This document shows positions 1 through 8,293 of a stretch of DNA of 64,000 bases, in pieces. The translations under genes and the position numbers were made by a program. Under the pieces are notes generated by a model. It saw nothing but the letters and a program-made list of their open reading frames with translations. It did no database searches and was not told the origin of the DNA. The first letter of the stretch is position 1. Each line of letters opens with the position of its first letter. The stretch is from Bacteriovoracaceae bacterium (GTDB taxonomy: Bacteria > Bdellovibrionota > Bacteriovoracia > Bacteriovoracales > Bacteriovoracaceae): positions 1,268,172-1,332,171 of the forward strand of contig JANJTC010000005.1 of NCBI GenBank assembly GCA_024711325.1, in the 5' to 3' direction.

Positions 1-2
1 TT

Positions 3-1250
3 GCTCTTATCATTCCAGATGAGTACCGCAGTGGAAGAGAAATCTGTAAAAGCACTAAACGACCTAAAGAACATGAAATCTGGTTAAAAGTCCCTGTGGA
101 CTATGACTATCCAGAAAGGGGTAGGACTGATCTTTTCGCATGGACGAATAAACCCTTTGATCCTCTTAAAAAAACCGTAGTTTTTGTTTCCGGTGGACCG
201 GGAGATACTGCTCATAAGTCTCATCTTGAACTTCAAGATTGGAACGTGATCTTTTTTGATCAACGAGGGAATTCTTGTTCTCGCCCTGCTACCAAGGAAC
301 TTTACCTTGATCCGACATTTTATAGTTCAGAAAAGACGGCCCGAGATATTGAAGAAATCCGAAAGAAGCTAGGTATCCAAAAAATTTCAGTTTATGGAGT
401 CTCTTACGGCACTGTTGTGGCCCATCTCTATGGTCATCATTTCCCTGAATCAACTCGTGCAATTGTTCTTGAAGGGGTTGTCTTCCAAGGGGGCATTCCA
501 CTTATGAGACCTCAGAGCAGGACAAGAACTTTGCAACTTTTTTTTGATTCACTTCCAGCACTCACTCAGGAACGAATACTGGAAATATCAAACGATCCTT
601 TTATCGCAAAAAATTGGTTTTCTAAAGTCGGGGCGATGATGCTTTATATGGATGACTCCTTAATGGTATATAAAACTTTTCTGAATAATATTCTATTTAA
701 TGATGCCGTTCTTTATCCCGTCCTGAAAACTTTTGAGTATAAAGAAGCCACGGATGAAGAATTCGGTTATGGACACGTGATGATGGGAATGATTGGTTGT
801 CAGGAATTAGGGATGAACCTAAAAGGAATAAGTTTTTATTCTGTATTCCAAGAGCGAAAGCTTGTGTCAGATAATTTTAATGATCTGGATGAAAATTACT
901 GTGTTTCTTTGGGACTTGAATCTGATGAATTCACAAACTTATATGATGCTGGGGAAAAGCTCTCCATCTCTGCGACAACTTATATACAAGGAAGCATGGA
1001 TGGCGCTACCAGTGCAGAAGGTGCCTTGCTCCATTATAAACTGGCGAGCAAAGGTTTTTCACAATTTGTCCTGGTTGATCAAGGCGGACATGCTCCTCTT
1101 CATGGGCCGGTTTCCTCCGGTTATGAAAGAGGTCAAACTGTTGAACTAAGGCTGGAAGTTTTAAGAACTGCTCTTCTAGGTGAAAAGATCAGTGACGAGA
1201 AGCTTGCTAAGCTTTCAGAATCTTCTTCTCTGAGTTGGACTCATCGCTAA
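3..1250 (+). CDS. Alpha/beta hydrolase, peptidase S33 (TAP/prolyl aminopeptidase-like), 5' truncated by window
   Basis: The reading frame is open from base 3 with no start that fits the family, so the gene begins upstream of the window; an internal GTG at 96 is possible but would cut into the conserved region. The protein shows the S33 oxyanion motif GGPG, then FFDQRG, the nucleophile elbow GVSYG (Ser nucleophile), a late Asp in QGSMDG and the catalytic His in DQGGHAPLHG. That order matches alpha/beta hydrolases that remove N-terminal residues from peptides or hydrolyse esters. The signal peptide, if any, would lie outside the window. The gene ends in TAA about 200 bases before rnk and appears to be the end of its transcription unit. 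Hydrolase fold is certain; the substrate is not. Confidence 0.85.
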   Translation, partial: ALIIPDEYRSGREICKSTKRPKEHEIWLKVPVDYDYPERGRTDLFAWTNKPFDPLKKTVVFVSGGPGDTAHKSHLELQDWNVIFFDQRGNSCSRPATKELYLDPTFYSSEKTARDIEEIRKKLGIQKISVYGVSYGTVVAHLYGHHFPESTRAIVLEGVVFQGGIPLMRPQSRTRTLQLFFDSLPALTQERILEISNDPFIAKNWFSKVGAMMLYMDDSLMVYKTFLNNILFNDAVLYPVLKTFEYKEATDEEFGYGHVMMGMIGCQELGMNLKGISFYSVFQERKLVSDNFNDLDENYCVSLGLESDEFTNLYDAGEKLSISATTYIQGSMDGATSAEGALLHYKLASKGFSQFVLVDQGGHAPLHGPVSSGYERGQTVELRLEVLRTALLGEKISDEKLAKLSESSSLSWTHR

Positions 1251-1319
1251 ATACCAAACTAATTTTATGGTCTTTCATTAAACCATAAGTTAGAGCACTC
1301 AATCTCAAGGGATCTTGTA

Positions 1320-1348
1320 TTGTTTAATGTTGTGACCCTACCTATAAT
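1320..1348 (+). promoter_or_regulatory. Candidate sigma-70 promoter of rnk-like gene
   Basis: A perfect TATAAT hexamer (1343-1348) lies 17 bases after TTGTTT (1320-1325). Transcription would begin near 1355 and give a leader of about 95 bases before the rnk-like start. The rest of the 1251-1448 gap shows nothing else recognisable. Confidence 0.5.
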
Positions 1349-1448
1349 CTAGAAATGTTTAATGCGCTTCTTCTTCTTCCCATTATTCACCAATAAAAAA
1401 TAGCACCATTCAATCTTTTGAATTCATTCTCTTTATATGGAGGTTCAT

Positions 1449-1811
1449 ATGAGCAATAAATCGATAACTTTGACTGAGACGGATTATAAAAGATTAAATG
1501 CTTTAATAGCTCAGATGGATAACCTTGAGGAGCTTGAAAATGAGGTCGAAAGAGCAAGAGTCATTTCAATGGATATTCCGGATGATTTAGTGAAGATGAA
1601 CAGCCATTTTGAGTATTTAAATGTGACTGATAATAAAGTCTGCGAAATGACCATCGTTTATCCCCAGGAAGCAAACAGTGAATTAAGGAAAATATCCGTC
1701 ACCGCCCCACTTGGCTCAGCACTTTTAGGACTTAGAGTAGGAGAGGAGATTGATTGGACCTTTCCAGATGGAGTGGTGAGAAGGTTGCGGGTTTTGAAGG
1801 TTAAGCAATAG
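1449..1811 (+). CDS. rnk: Rnk-like / GreA-GreB C-terminal family protein
   Basis: This 120-residue protein matches the Rnk (regulator of nucleoside diphosphate kinase) group: a short N-terminal helical hairpin with a LEELENEVERA segment, then the FKBP-like C-terminal fold shared with GreA/GreB. It has the typical TVVYP-like strand (MTIVYPQEA), the ISVTAPLGSALLGL segment and an ending of EEIDWTFPDG then VVRRLRVLKV. Such proteins bind RNA polymerase through the secondary channel, or interact with nucleotide metabolism. The start at 1449 is chosen because GGAGG sits six bases upstream; the in-frame ATG at 1437 would place that Shine-Dalgarno inside the gene. It is monocistronic with its own promoter. 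Function is inferred by family only. Confidence 0.8.
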   Translation: MSNKSITLTETDYKRLNALIAQMDNLEELENEVERARVISMDIPDDLVKMNSHFEYLNVTDNKVCEMTIVYPQEANSELRKISVTAPLGSALLGLRVGEEIDWTFPDGVVRRLRVLKVKQ

Positions 1812-1920
1812 AAAAGTTGAAATAGATCAGCTTTTAGGATTTTAGCTTAGTGCAGATTTTAAAAGAGAAATTAATTTTATATAAGTTTCTCATTTAAAAG
1901 CATGGCTGAAGGGCTTAATT

Positions 1921-2919
1921 TTGTCTGAACTTATTTTACAATTTTTGCTATCTGCTCTCGCTATTGTATTTGCCGGTATCTTCCTGGCGCGGGCCGCTGA
2001 TCAAATTGGTGAGCTGACTAAACTGGGACGCTTACTGGCAGGCAGTATCCTTTTGGCCGGAGCTACATCACTACCTGAACTGCTGATCGACATCAGCGCT
2101 ATAAAAAAAGATATGCCTGATCTCGCGGTCGGCGACTTAATGGGTAGTAGTTTGATGAATCTACTTATCCTGGCCACTGCAGATTTATTACATCGAAATC
2201 CTCATAAGATGTTTTCACGGGCAGGTGCTCAGCACGCTCTTTCCGCCTCAATTAGTATCAATATGACGATTCTGGCAGTCATTGCCATCCTTCTGGGCCC
2301 CCACATGTCAGGTTTAAGTGTTGGAGAGGTAGGTCTGGGGCCAATGGCCATCGGTATTGCCTACATCTTTGGAATACGTCTGGTTTACTACGATCAACGT
2401 TTTTTTGATAAGTCTGAAGTCGTTGCTAAAAGTGCAGTAAAGAAAAAGGCCCTGATTCGTGCCATTTCAGTCTATATCGTGTGTGCTTTAATCATTTTTG
2501 TGGCCGCGCCATTTCTGGCCGATGCTGCTGGAGAAATAGCAGAGATCACGGGCCTTGGAAAAACCTTCATCGGCTCAACCTTGGTGGCCTTCTGTACTTC
2601 ACTTCCTGAAGTGGTGTCCACTTTTGCAGCAGTAAGGATGGGTGCCTTTGATCTGGCAGTGGGTAACATCTTTGGAAGTAATTCATTTAATATGATTCTT
2701 TTGATTCCTCTGGATATCTTTCATCCAGGGAATCTTTTAGGGGACGTATCCCGATCTCAAATGCTTTCTGGTATGGCCGTGATCCTTGCCACTTCTGTGG
2801 CCGTCATGGGTCAGTTGTACCACGAAGAAAAGCGAAGGAAGTTTATCGAACCGGACGCTCTGACCGTGATCGCAATTGTCTTGTTGACCTTTGTTGGTAT
2901 GTACTTCATTTCTACGTAA
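1921..2919 (+). CDS. Sodium/calcium exchanger family (CaCA) membrane protein
   Basis: This roughly 332-residue integral membrane protein starts at TTG (1921) with AAGGG upstream. It has the two inverted Na_Ca_ex repeats of the CaCA superfamily. Repeat one carries GATSLPELLID and VGDLMGSSLMNLLI; repeat two carries FCTSLPEVVSTF and VGNIFGSNSFNMILL. The conserved acidic residue after TSLPE in each repeat and the GSN/GSS signature are the cation-binding elements, so it probably exchanges calcium or another cation for sodium or protons across the inner membrane. It is convergent with the cation/proton antiporter gene and overlaps its stop by eight bases. The ion specificity cannot be read from the sequence. 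Confidence 0.88.
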   Translation: MSELILQFLLSALAIVFAGIFLARAADQIGELTKLGRLLAGSILLAGATSLPELLIDISAIKKDMPDLAVGDLMGSSLMNLLILATADLLHRNPHKMFSRAGAQHALSASISINMTILAVIAILLGPHMSGLSVGEVGLGPMAIGIAYIFGIRLVYYDQRFFDKSEVVAKSAVKKKALIRAISVYIVCALIIFVAAPFLADAAGEIAEITGLGKTFIGSTLVAFCTSLPEVVSTFAAVRMGAFDLAVGNIFGSNSFNMILLIPLDIFHPGNLLGDVSRSQMLSGMAVILATSVAVMGQLYHEEKRRKFIEPDALTVIAIVLLTFVGMYFIST

Positions 2920-4396
2920 CTGCTCTGGCATCTCCGAAAAGACTTGTAAGGAATTCTAAATTACTGGGACGGGCCAGCCCTGATATTGTATCACCTGATT
3001 CAATGACAGTATCTCCCCTTGGTATCAGGTAGTGCTCATTTCGTTCAATACTTGTAAATAAAACTCCTGACGGCAGTGAAAGTTCCACAATCCTTCGATC
3101 TGCAGCAACAGCATCTTCAGAGACTTCAATTTCAATTAAGATGAAGCCTGAGGGAAGCACGCCAGTCTTAGCAAAAGGCTTTTCTTTAAGACGTTCAATA
3201 ACTCCCAGTCGTCCTGCAACCCAGGGGATACTGACTCCTTGAACGAATACAGAAATGAGAACAACAAAAAAAACAAGATTGAAATAGTATTCTGAATGGG
3301 GAGAACCAATTCCCCAGGGGAGTGTTGCCAGTATGATGGGAGCGGCCCCTCTGAGGCCAACCCAAGAAACAAAAAGACGTTCATTCTTTTTCATTCCTGT
3401 TTTTTGAGTGGCAATGAAAACGCTGAGTGGTCTTGCTATAAACATCATAAAAAGTGCAAGGATTAAGCCTTCTTTCCAGAGAAGAATAAGATGTGAAGGA
3501 AAACAAAGTAGACCCAAAGTTAAAAAAACCAGAATCTGTGCAATCCAAGCAATACCATCTGAGAATCGAGTGATACTGCCTTTATGGAGGAGATCTGAAT
3601 TTCCCACCACTAGTCCTGCAATGTAGACAGCGAGAAATCCACTTCCGCCGATTAAGGATGTCCCTGCGAAGAGACAAATGACTAACCCCAATAGAAGAAC
3701 ACTGTAGAGACCTTCGTATTCAATCCCCACATTGTTAATAAGCCACTGTATGGTTTTCCCTCCTGTCCATCCCAACAAAATTCCTATTCCTCCTTGCAGG
3801 ATGAACATCTGTCCCATCGAGGCGAATTGGCCGCCACCATCCAGAGAAACAAAATTCAACACACTCAGAGTCAGGAAAATGGCGACAGGGTCATTGCTTC
3901 CGGCCTCCAGTTCAAGGACTTGTTTAATACTTCCTTTGAGGGATAAACTTTTAGCACTCAAAATATTAAAGACTGCCGCGGCATCTGTAGAGGAAACAAT
4001 CGCTCCTAATAGCATTCCTTCTTTCCACGTAAGAGCGAGTGCGTAGTGGGAGAAAATACCGGTTACTATCCCGGTTACTAATGTTCCGAATAATGATAAA
4101 GAAATTCCAATTTTCAAAACAGGCCGGACACTCTTCCAGGAGGTTTGCAATCCACCATCAAATAAGATGATGGCAAGGCAAACGCTACCAATGGCAAAGG
4201 AAAGGGGATAGTTGTTAAAATCAATATTACCCGGACCTTCAGATCCGGCCATCATTCCAATTCCAAGAAAAAGCAACAAGGCCGGAACACCAAAGCGGGA
4301 GGAAATTCGACTGGAGAGTACGGAGAAGATTAAAAGAAGGGAACTAACTAAAAGGATCGTCTCTAAAGTATGATTTTGAAATTTAAAATCGACCAT
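2912..4396 (-). CDS. Cation/proton antiporter, CPA1 CvrA/NhaP2-type, with TrkA-C domain
   Basis: This 494-residue protein has about twelve membrane segments of the Na_H_Exchanger fold, including LFDGGLQTSW and the transport-site region STDAAAVFNIL followed by EAGSNDPVAIFL, which carries the ND pair typical of CPA1. A cytoplasmic C-terminal TrkA-C domain (from about residue 400, ILIEIEVSEDAVAADRRI) suggests nucleotide or ligand gating, as in K+/H+ antiporters of the CvrA group. An 83-residue upstream extension is open, but I chose ATG 4396 because the first membrane helix follows directly and the extension would run into the 5' end of the divergent kinase gene. The role is probably potassium or sodium extrusion and pH or osmotic adaptation. 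Confidence 0.85.
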   Translation of the reverse strand: MVDFKFQNHTLETILLVSSLLLIFSVLSSRISSRFGVPALLLFLGIGMMAGSEGPGNIDFNNYPLSFAIGSVCLAIILFDGGLQTSWKSVRPVLKIGISLSLFGTLVTGIVTGIFSHYALALTWKEGMLLGAIVSSTDAAAVFNILSAKSLSLKGSIKQVLELEAGSNDPVAIFLTLSVLNFVSLDGGGQFASMGQMFILQGGIGILLGWTGGKTIQWLINNVGIEYEGLYSVLLLGLVICLFAGTSLIGGSGFLAVYIAGLVVGNSDLLHKGSITRFSDGIAWIAQILVFLTLGLLCFPSHLILLWKEGLILALFMMFIARPLSVFIATQKTGMKKNERLFVSWVGLRGAAPIILATLPWGIGSPHSEYYFNLVFFVVLISVFVQGVSIPWVAGRLGVIERLKEKPFAKTGVLPSGFILIEIEVSEDAVAADRRIVELSLPSGVLFTSIERNEHYLIPRGDTVIESGDTISGLARPSNLEFLTSLFGDARAVT

Positions 4397-4574
4397 TTTG
4401 GGTTCCAATAGAAGACTCAGAATAAGAGTAAAATACTGAATTTCTCTCTTAAATTCAAGAGATCTTGTCTTTATCATATTCTGAGGGTGATCTGACAAGA
4501 ATACTCTAGACTCACTGTTTAAAGTAAGTGGAAGAATGCTCCGAAAAGTTGCATCCAACCAGAAAGGTGATTTA

Positions 4575-5888
4575 ATGGCCGCTTTAAAAAACTCTGAATT
4601 TGCCTTCAACGAAGAATTGCTAAAATTATCTCGGATCAGCTCCATTGATGCTGGAGATGTTGAGATTAGTTTTGAATTTATAACTGAAGCAATAGCAAGG
4701 GCCCTTAATGTTGGGAGGGCCAGTATTTGGCTTTTAAATCAAGATCAGACTGCCATCGTATGCCAAAAACTTTATGAAGCTTCCTCGAAAAAACATGACG
4801 CTGGAATTGAACTTAAAGCAAAAGATTTTCCGGCATATTTTAAGTATCTCTCGGAAGAAAGAACATTGCATGCCGACGATGCTCATTTGGATAGTGCTAC
4901 GTATGAATTCTCCGAAGTTTATCTTAGACCTTTAAATATTGTATCAATGCTGGATGCGCCGATCAGGGTAAATGGAAAAATGGTCGGAGTTATATGTTGT
5001 GAGCAGTTGATGGAAAAACGATACTGGTCAATCTCCGAGCAGAATTTCGCAGGCAATATAGCTGATATTGTGGCAAGGGCCCTGCAGGCCAAAGAAAGAG
5101 CACAGGCCTTGTTGAAACTTGAAGCAATGAATCTGCAGCTAGAGCAGATTGTTAAGGATCGGACAGCAGAACTTGAAGAGCAAAGAACCAGAAGTGCTCA
5201 TGCTTCAAAAATGGCGGTTTTGGGTGAGATGGCAGGGGCCATCGCTCATGAGATCAATAATCCTCTTGCCATTATTTCCCTTTGTTCCCATCAATTACTC
5301 AAAATGGATGAGAAAGGAAAACTAACCTCTGATGCCTTAAAGAGTATTCTGAAAGACATCTCTTCGACTACTATAAGAATAGAAAAGATAATTAAGGGTC
5401 TACGTTTCTTTGCCCGTGATGCCAGTCAGGATGAATTTTCACATTCAAAAATTTCTCAAATAATTGATGATACGCTTTCTCTTTGTCAGGAGAAATTCAA
5501 GAAGCATGGTTGTGAAGTTCAATTAACGCCCCTCACTTCGGATCCGGTTTTAAGATGCCAACCGGTAAGTATTTCCCAGGCACTGCTCAATCTTTTGAGT
5601 AATGCTTTTGATGCTGTCTCGGAACAGAAAGAAAAATGGATTCGACTCGAGTGCAGGGATTCTTCTGATTATGTCGAAATTCACATTATTGATTCTGGTC
5701 ATGGTATTCCTATTGAAATCAGAGATAAAATTATGGTGCCTTTTTTCACTACCAAACCCATTGGGAAAGGCACTGGCCTGGGCCTGGCCATTGTTCGAGG
5801 TATTGTTGAACAACATAAAGGTGATTTTTATTTTGATGATTCAAGGGCTAATACAGCGTTTGTTATCCGATTACCTAAGATGGGCTAG
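4575..5888 (+). CDS. Soluble GAF-domain sensor histidine kinase
   Basis: This 437-residue kinase has no membrane segment. Residues about 15-175 form a GAF domain, followed by a short coiled coil (about 175-205). The dimerisation/phosphoacceptor domain has the phosphorylated His at about 225 in the box AIAHEINNPLAII. The ATPase domain has N-box NLLSNAFDAV, G1 DSGHGIP and G2 GKGTGLGLAIV. The start at 4575 follows AAAGGTGA; the upstream in-frame ATG at 4536 lacks a ribosome site. No response regulator or receiver domain is adjacent, so it is an orphan kinase. It is divergent from the antiporter gene with 178 bases between them. The ligand sensed by the GAF domain is unknown. Confidence 0.9.
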   Translation: MAALKNSEFAFNEELLKLSRISSIDAGDVEISFEFITEAIARALNVGRASIWLLNQDQTAIVCQKLYEASSKKHDAGIELKAKDFPAYFKYLSEERTLHADDAHLDSATYEFSEVYLRPLNIVSMLDAPIRVNGKMVGVICCEQLMEKRYWSISEQNFAGNIADIVARALQAKERAQALLKLEAMNLQLEQIVKDRTAELEEQRTRSAHASKMAVLGEMAGAIAHEINNPLAIISLCSHQLLKMDEKGKLTSDALKSILKDISSTTIRIEKIIKGLRFFARDASQDEFSHSKISQIIDDTLSLCQEKFKKHGCEVQLTPLTSDPVLRCQPVSISQALLNLLSNAFDAVSEQKEKWIRLECRDSSDYVEIHIIDSGHGIPIEIRDKIMVPFFTTKPIGKGTGLGLAIVRGIVEQHKGDFYFDDSRANTAFVIRLPKMG

Positions 5889-5967
5889 AGCGAATCACTT
5901 GCGCTTTGCATTGCGTCATTCGTAGAATCATAGGCAGTGATGATTAATTCATTTCAAGGCCAATAGA

Positions 5968-7476
5968 ATGTCTCCCAGTGAGAAAACCAATAACTTTTTA
6001 AAAATCAGTCAGCAATTTCAACTTGGCCATTTAGTGACAGAGAGTTTTCATCCTAAAACAACTCATCTGTCTGCCTTGGTAAAAAAAGATATTAAAGAGG
6101 CCCACAAACTTTTACAGGAAGTTGACCGTGATGCCCTTAAGATCATGGGCAATAAGAATTCTGATTTGTGGGAATTGGCCTCTGACATAAAAGATACTCT
6201 GGAGAAGGGACACAAAATTTTCATGTGTGGCTGTGGTGCTACCGGAAGATTATCTCTGGTTCTTGAAACTCTTTATCGCCAAAAGTTTGGTCAAACCGAT
6301 CAGGTTATTTCCTTCATGGCCGGAGGAGACTTTGCCCTCATTAAGTCAGTTGAAAGTTTTGAAGATAAAACGGAATATGGAGAGCGGCAATTGCTTGAGT
6401 TGGGGTTTGGTCCTGAGGATTTGTTGCTTGCTTCAACTGAAGGGGGAGAAACTCCTTTTGTGATTGGTGCTTGTCTGAAAGCTTCACAGTTTTCCCGTCG
6501 TAGTCCTTACTTCTTATACTGTAATCCAGATGAAGTCTTGATGCCGATTCTTCGTTCCAAAGAAGTCATTGAAAATCAGAAGATAAGAAAAATCAACCTC
6601 ACGGTAGGGCCCATGGCCATCTCTGGTTCCACTCGTATGCAGGCCTCGACTGTTTTGATGTTAGGAATTGGTGTGGGCCTTCTTTACTCACATAAAGACA
6701 TGGATAATTTTAATACTTTCTACTCGGATTTTCTCCATCGGCTGACTTTGACTAACTATGATGCTTTGGCTCCCATGACCAGTCTTGAGGCAAGTCTTTA
6801 TCAAAAAGAGAAATATTTAAATTATGTGACTGATCCTTTTCTTGCCATAAGTATTCTGACTGATACCACCGAACGTTCACCAACTTTCTCTTTAAGGCCT
6901 TTTGAAAATCGTCTGGATCATAATGCTCCCCATGGTCTTTGTTATCTTTTTATTCCGGAATCTGAGACATCAGGACACGCCTGGAGTGAACTCCTTTGGA
7001 GATCTCCAAGACCTGTTGAATGGAAGGAAGTTGATGGAAAAATCAATAAAGAACGTCTCTTTGGTTTCGATATTTCCAGGCAGGGTCTGAATAATCGATC
7101 CTTACATATACCAACTGAAGAATTCAGCATTACATATGATGATGGAAGAGTGTTGTTTAAATGCCAGAATGAAAAAGCTGCTTTTGCCTGGGGAGAAGAT
7201 CAGCTGTTTAATCACTTGATGGTAAAGATGCTTTTAAATGCACACTCAACACTGATCATGGGCATCATGGGGAGGTATGAAGGTAATGTGATGACCTGGG
7301 TTCGCCCAAGCAATAATAAGTTGATTGATCGGGCAGCGAGATATGTTCTTCAGATCCTTAAACAAAAGCAAGTGACTGCTTCTTATGAAGATGTCGTCCT
7401 AAAGATTTTTGAAGTCTCCGAACAGCTAAATGAGAATGAACCGGTGGTGATGAAAGTTGTAGAGAAGTTCAATTAA
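5968..7476 (+). CDS. SIS-domain protein of the MurQ / glucokinase-regulator family, extended form
   Basis: Residues about 75-235 match N-acetylmuramic acid 6-phosphate etherase (MurQ) and its eukaryotic relative GCKR. The family motifs seen are CGCGATGRLSL (phosphosugar loop), ASTEGGETPFVIGA, LYCNP and GPMAISGSTRMQA. The acid in VESFED aligns with the second MurQ catalytic glutamate. At 502 residues the protein is about 200 longer than bacterial MurQ and is nearer to GCKR, which has two SIS domains; the C-terminal half is divergent. MurQ splits MurNAc-6-phosphate to GlcNAc-6-phosphate and lactate during peptidoglycan recycling. Whether this protein is an etherase or a sugar-phosphate-sensing regulator is not decided by the sequence. 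It is convergent with tatA three bases away. Confidence 0.75.
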   Translation: MSPSEKTNNFLKISQQFQLGHLVTESFHPKTTHLSALVKKDIKEAHKLLQEVDRDALKIMGNKNSDLWELASDIKDTLEKGHKIFMCGCGATGRLSLVLETLYRQKFGQTDQVISFMAGGDFALIKSVESFEDKTEYGERQLLELGFGPEDLLLASTEGGETPFVIGACLKASQFSRRSPYFLYCNPDEVLMPILRSKEVIENQKIRKINLTVGPMAISGSTRMQASTVLMLGIGVGLLYSHKDMDNFNTFYSDFLHRLTLTNYDALAPMTSLEASLYQKEKYLNYVTDPFLAISILTDTTERSPTFSLRPFENRLDHNAPHGLCYLFIPESETSGHAWSELLWRSPRPVEWKEVDGKINKERLFGFDISRQGLNNRSLHIPTEEFSITYDDGRVLFKCQNEKAAFAWGEDQLFNHLMVKMLLNAHSTLIMGIMGRYEGNVMTWVRPSNNKLIDRAARYVLQILKQKQVTASYEDVVLKIFEVSEQLNENEPVVMKVVEKFN

Positions 7477-7479
7477 GGA

Positions 7480-7644
7480 CTAGGATTTTTTATCCGTATC
7501 ATCTTCTATTTCCTTCACACCTTTCTTGAAGTTCTTGATAGATTCCCCGATTGCCGAGCCTAACTGAGGAAGCTTTTTGCCGCCAAAGAAGAGCACTACA
7601 ATTAAAAGTACTACCAATAATTCACTCATTCCAATGCCTAACAT
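7480..7644 (-). CDS. tatA: Sec-independent translocase subunit TatA/TatE
   Basis: This short 54-residue gene encodes a protein starting [10 protein letters not shown], with a single hydrophobic helix ([10 protein letters not shown]), the hallmark [10 protein letters not shown] hinge and amphipathic helix, and a charged tail ([11 protein letters not shown]). These are the defining features of TatA/TatE, which forms the membrane pore for export of folded proteins with twin-arginine signals. AAGGA lies seven bases before the ATG. tatB and tatC are not in the window, so this may be a stand-alone tatA. It lies between queF and the SIS-protein gene, downstream of queF on the same strand (37-base gap). 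Confidence 0.93.
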   Translation of the reverse strand: MLGIGMSELLVVLLIVVLFFGGKKLPQLGSAIGESIKNFKKGVKEIEDDTDKKS

Positions 7645-7680
7645 ATAAAATCCTTTTTGGAGCTATTATACCCCATTATC

Positions 7681-8205
7681 TCAATAAAGGCGGGCCAGGT
7701 CCATTCCGTACTTTCCAGGAGTGTAGTTGGCCATACGGATCTTCTTGAGTTCACTGAACTCTTTTGAGCCATTGCTCATAGAGGCAAAAGGGAAGATGGC
7801 GATTCCGCCGCGTGGAGTGAAGTCCCCTTGAACCTCTATATACTTAGGCTTCATCAGCTTAAACAGGTCCTTACAGATTTTCTGGACGCAGTCCTCATGG
7901 AAGTCACCATGATTACGAAAACTGAAGAGGTAGATCTTTAAGCTTTTTGACTCCACCATCTCTTTATCGGCAATGTAGTTAATAAAAATTTTGGCAAAAT
8001 CCGGCTGCCCGGTTTTAGGGCACAGAGATGTAAATTCCGTGCAGATGAAGCTGGTCCAGGCATCGTTATCGGGATTCTTATTTGGGAACTTTTCCAGCAC
8101 TTCCGGAGCATAAGTCTCCGGATAATTGGTTTTAGTGTTTCCCAAAAGAGTTACTGATCCTAGTTCTTGGTCCTTACGACCTTCTGATTTCTTCTTCTTA
8201 GACAT
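7681..8205 (-). CDS. queF: NADPH-dependent 7-cyano-7-deazaguanine reductase
   Basis: This 174-residue protein is of the short (unimodular) QueF type. It carries the catalytic Cys in FTSLCPKTGQPDFA, with the partner Asp in the same segment, and the NADPH-binding ESKSLK motif, followed by FRNHGDFHE. QueF reduces the nitrile of preQ0 to the amine preQ1, a step in making queuosine for tRNA wobble positions. The N-terminus is lysine rich (MSKKKKSEGRK). No other queuosine gene is nearby. It is transcribed divergently from the ferrochelatase fusion with 88 bases between starts, and tatA follows it on the same strand. Confidence 0.95.
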   Translation of the reverse strand: MSKKKKSEGRKDQELGSVTLLGNTKTNYPETYAPEVLEKFPNKNPDNDAWTSFICTEFTSLCPKTGQPDFAKIFINYIADKEMVESKSLKIYLFSFRNHGDFHEDCVQKICKDLFKLMKPKYIEVQGDFTPRGGIAIFPFASMSNGSKEFSELKKIRMANYTPGKYGMDLARLY

Positions 8206-8293
8206 TTGTCTAACCTCTGTTAAGACTTTTGATTCTAGTCATTTAGCCTCATTTATGACAAAAAGAGAGGAATCTTACAACACAAAGAAGCGT

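Noticed and set aside
862..1149. 95-residue open frame inside the first hydrolase gene
   Set aside because: It is a shifted-frame shadow of a well-supported hydrolase with no ribosome site and unlikely composition.
4397..4645. N-terminal extension of the cation/proton antiporter
   Set aside because: The extra 83 residues overlap the divergent histidine kinase start and are not part of the transporter fold.
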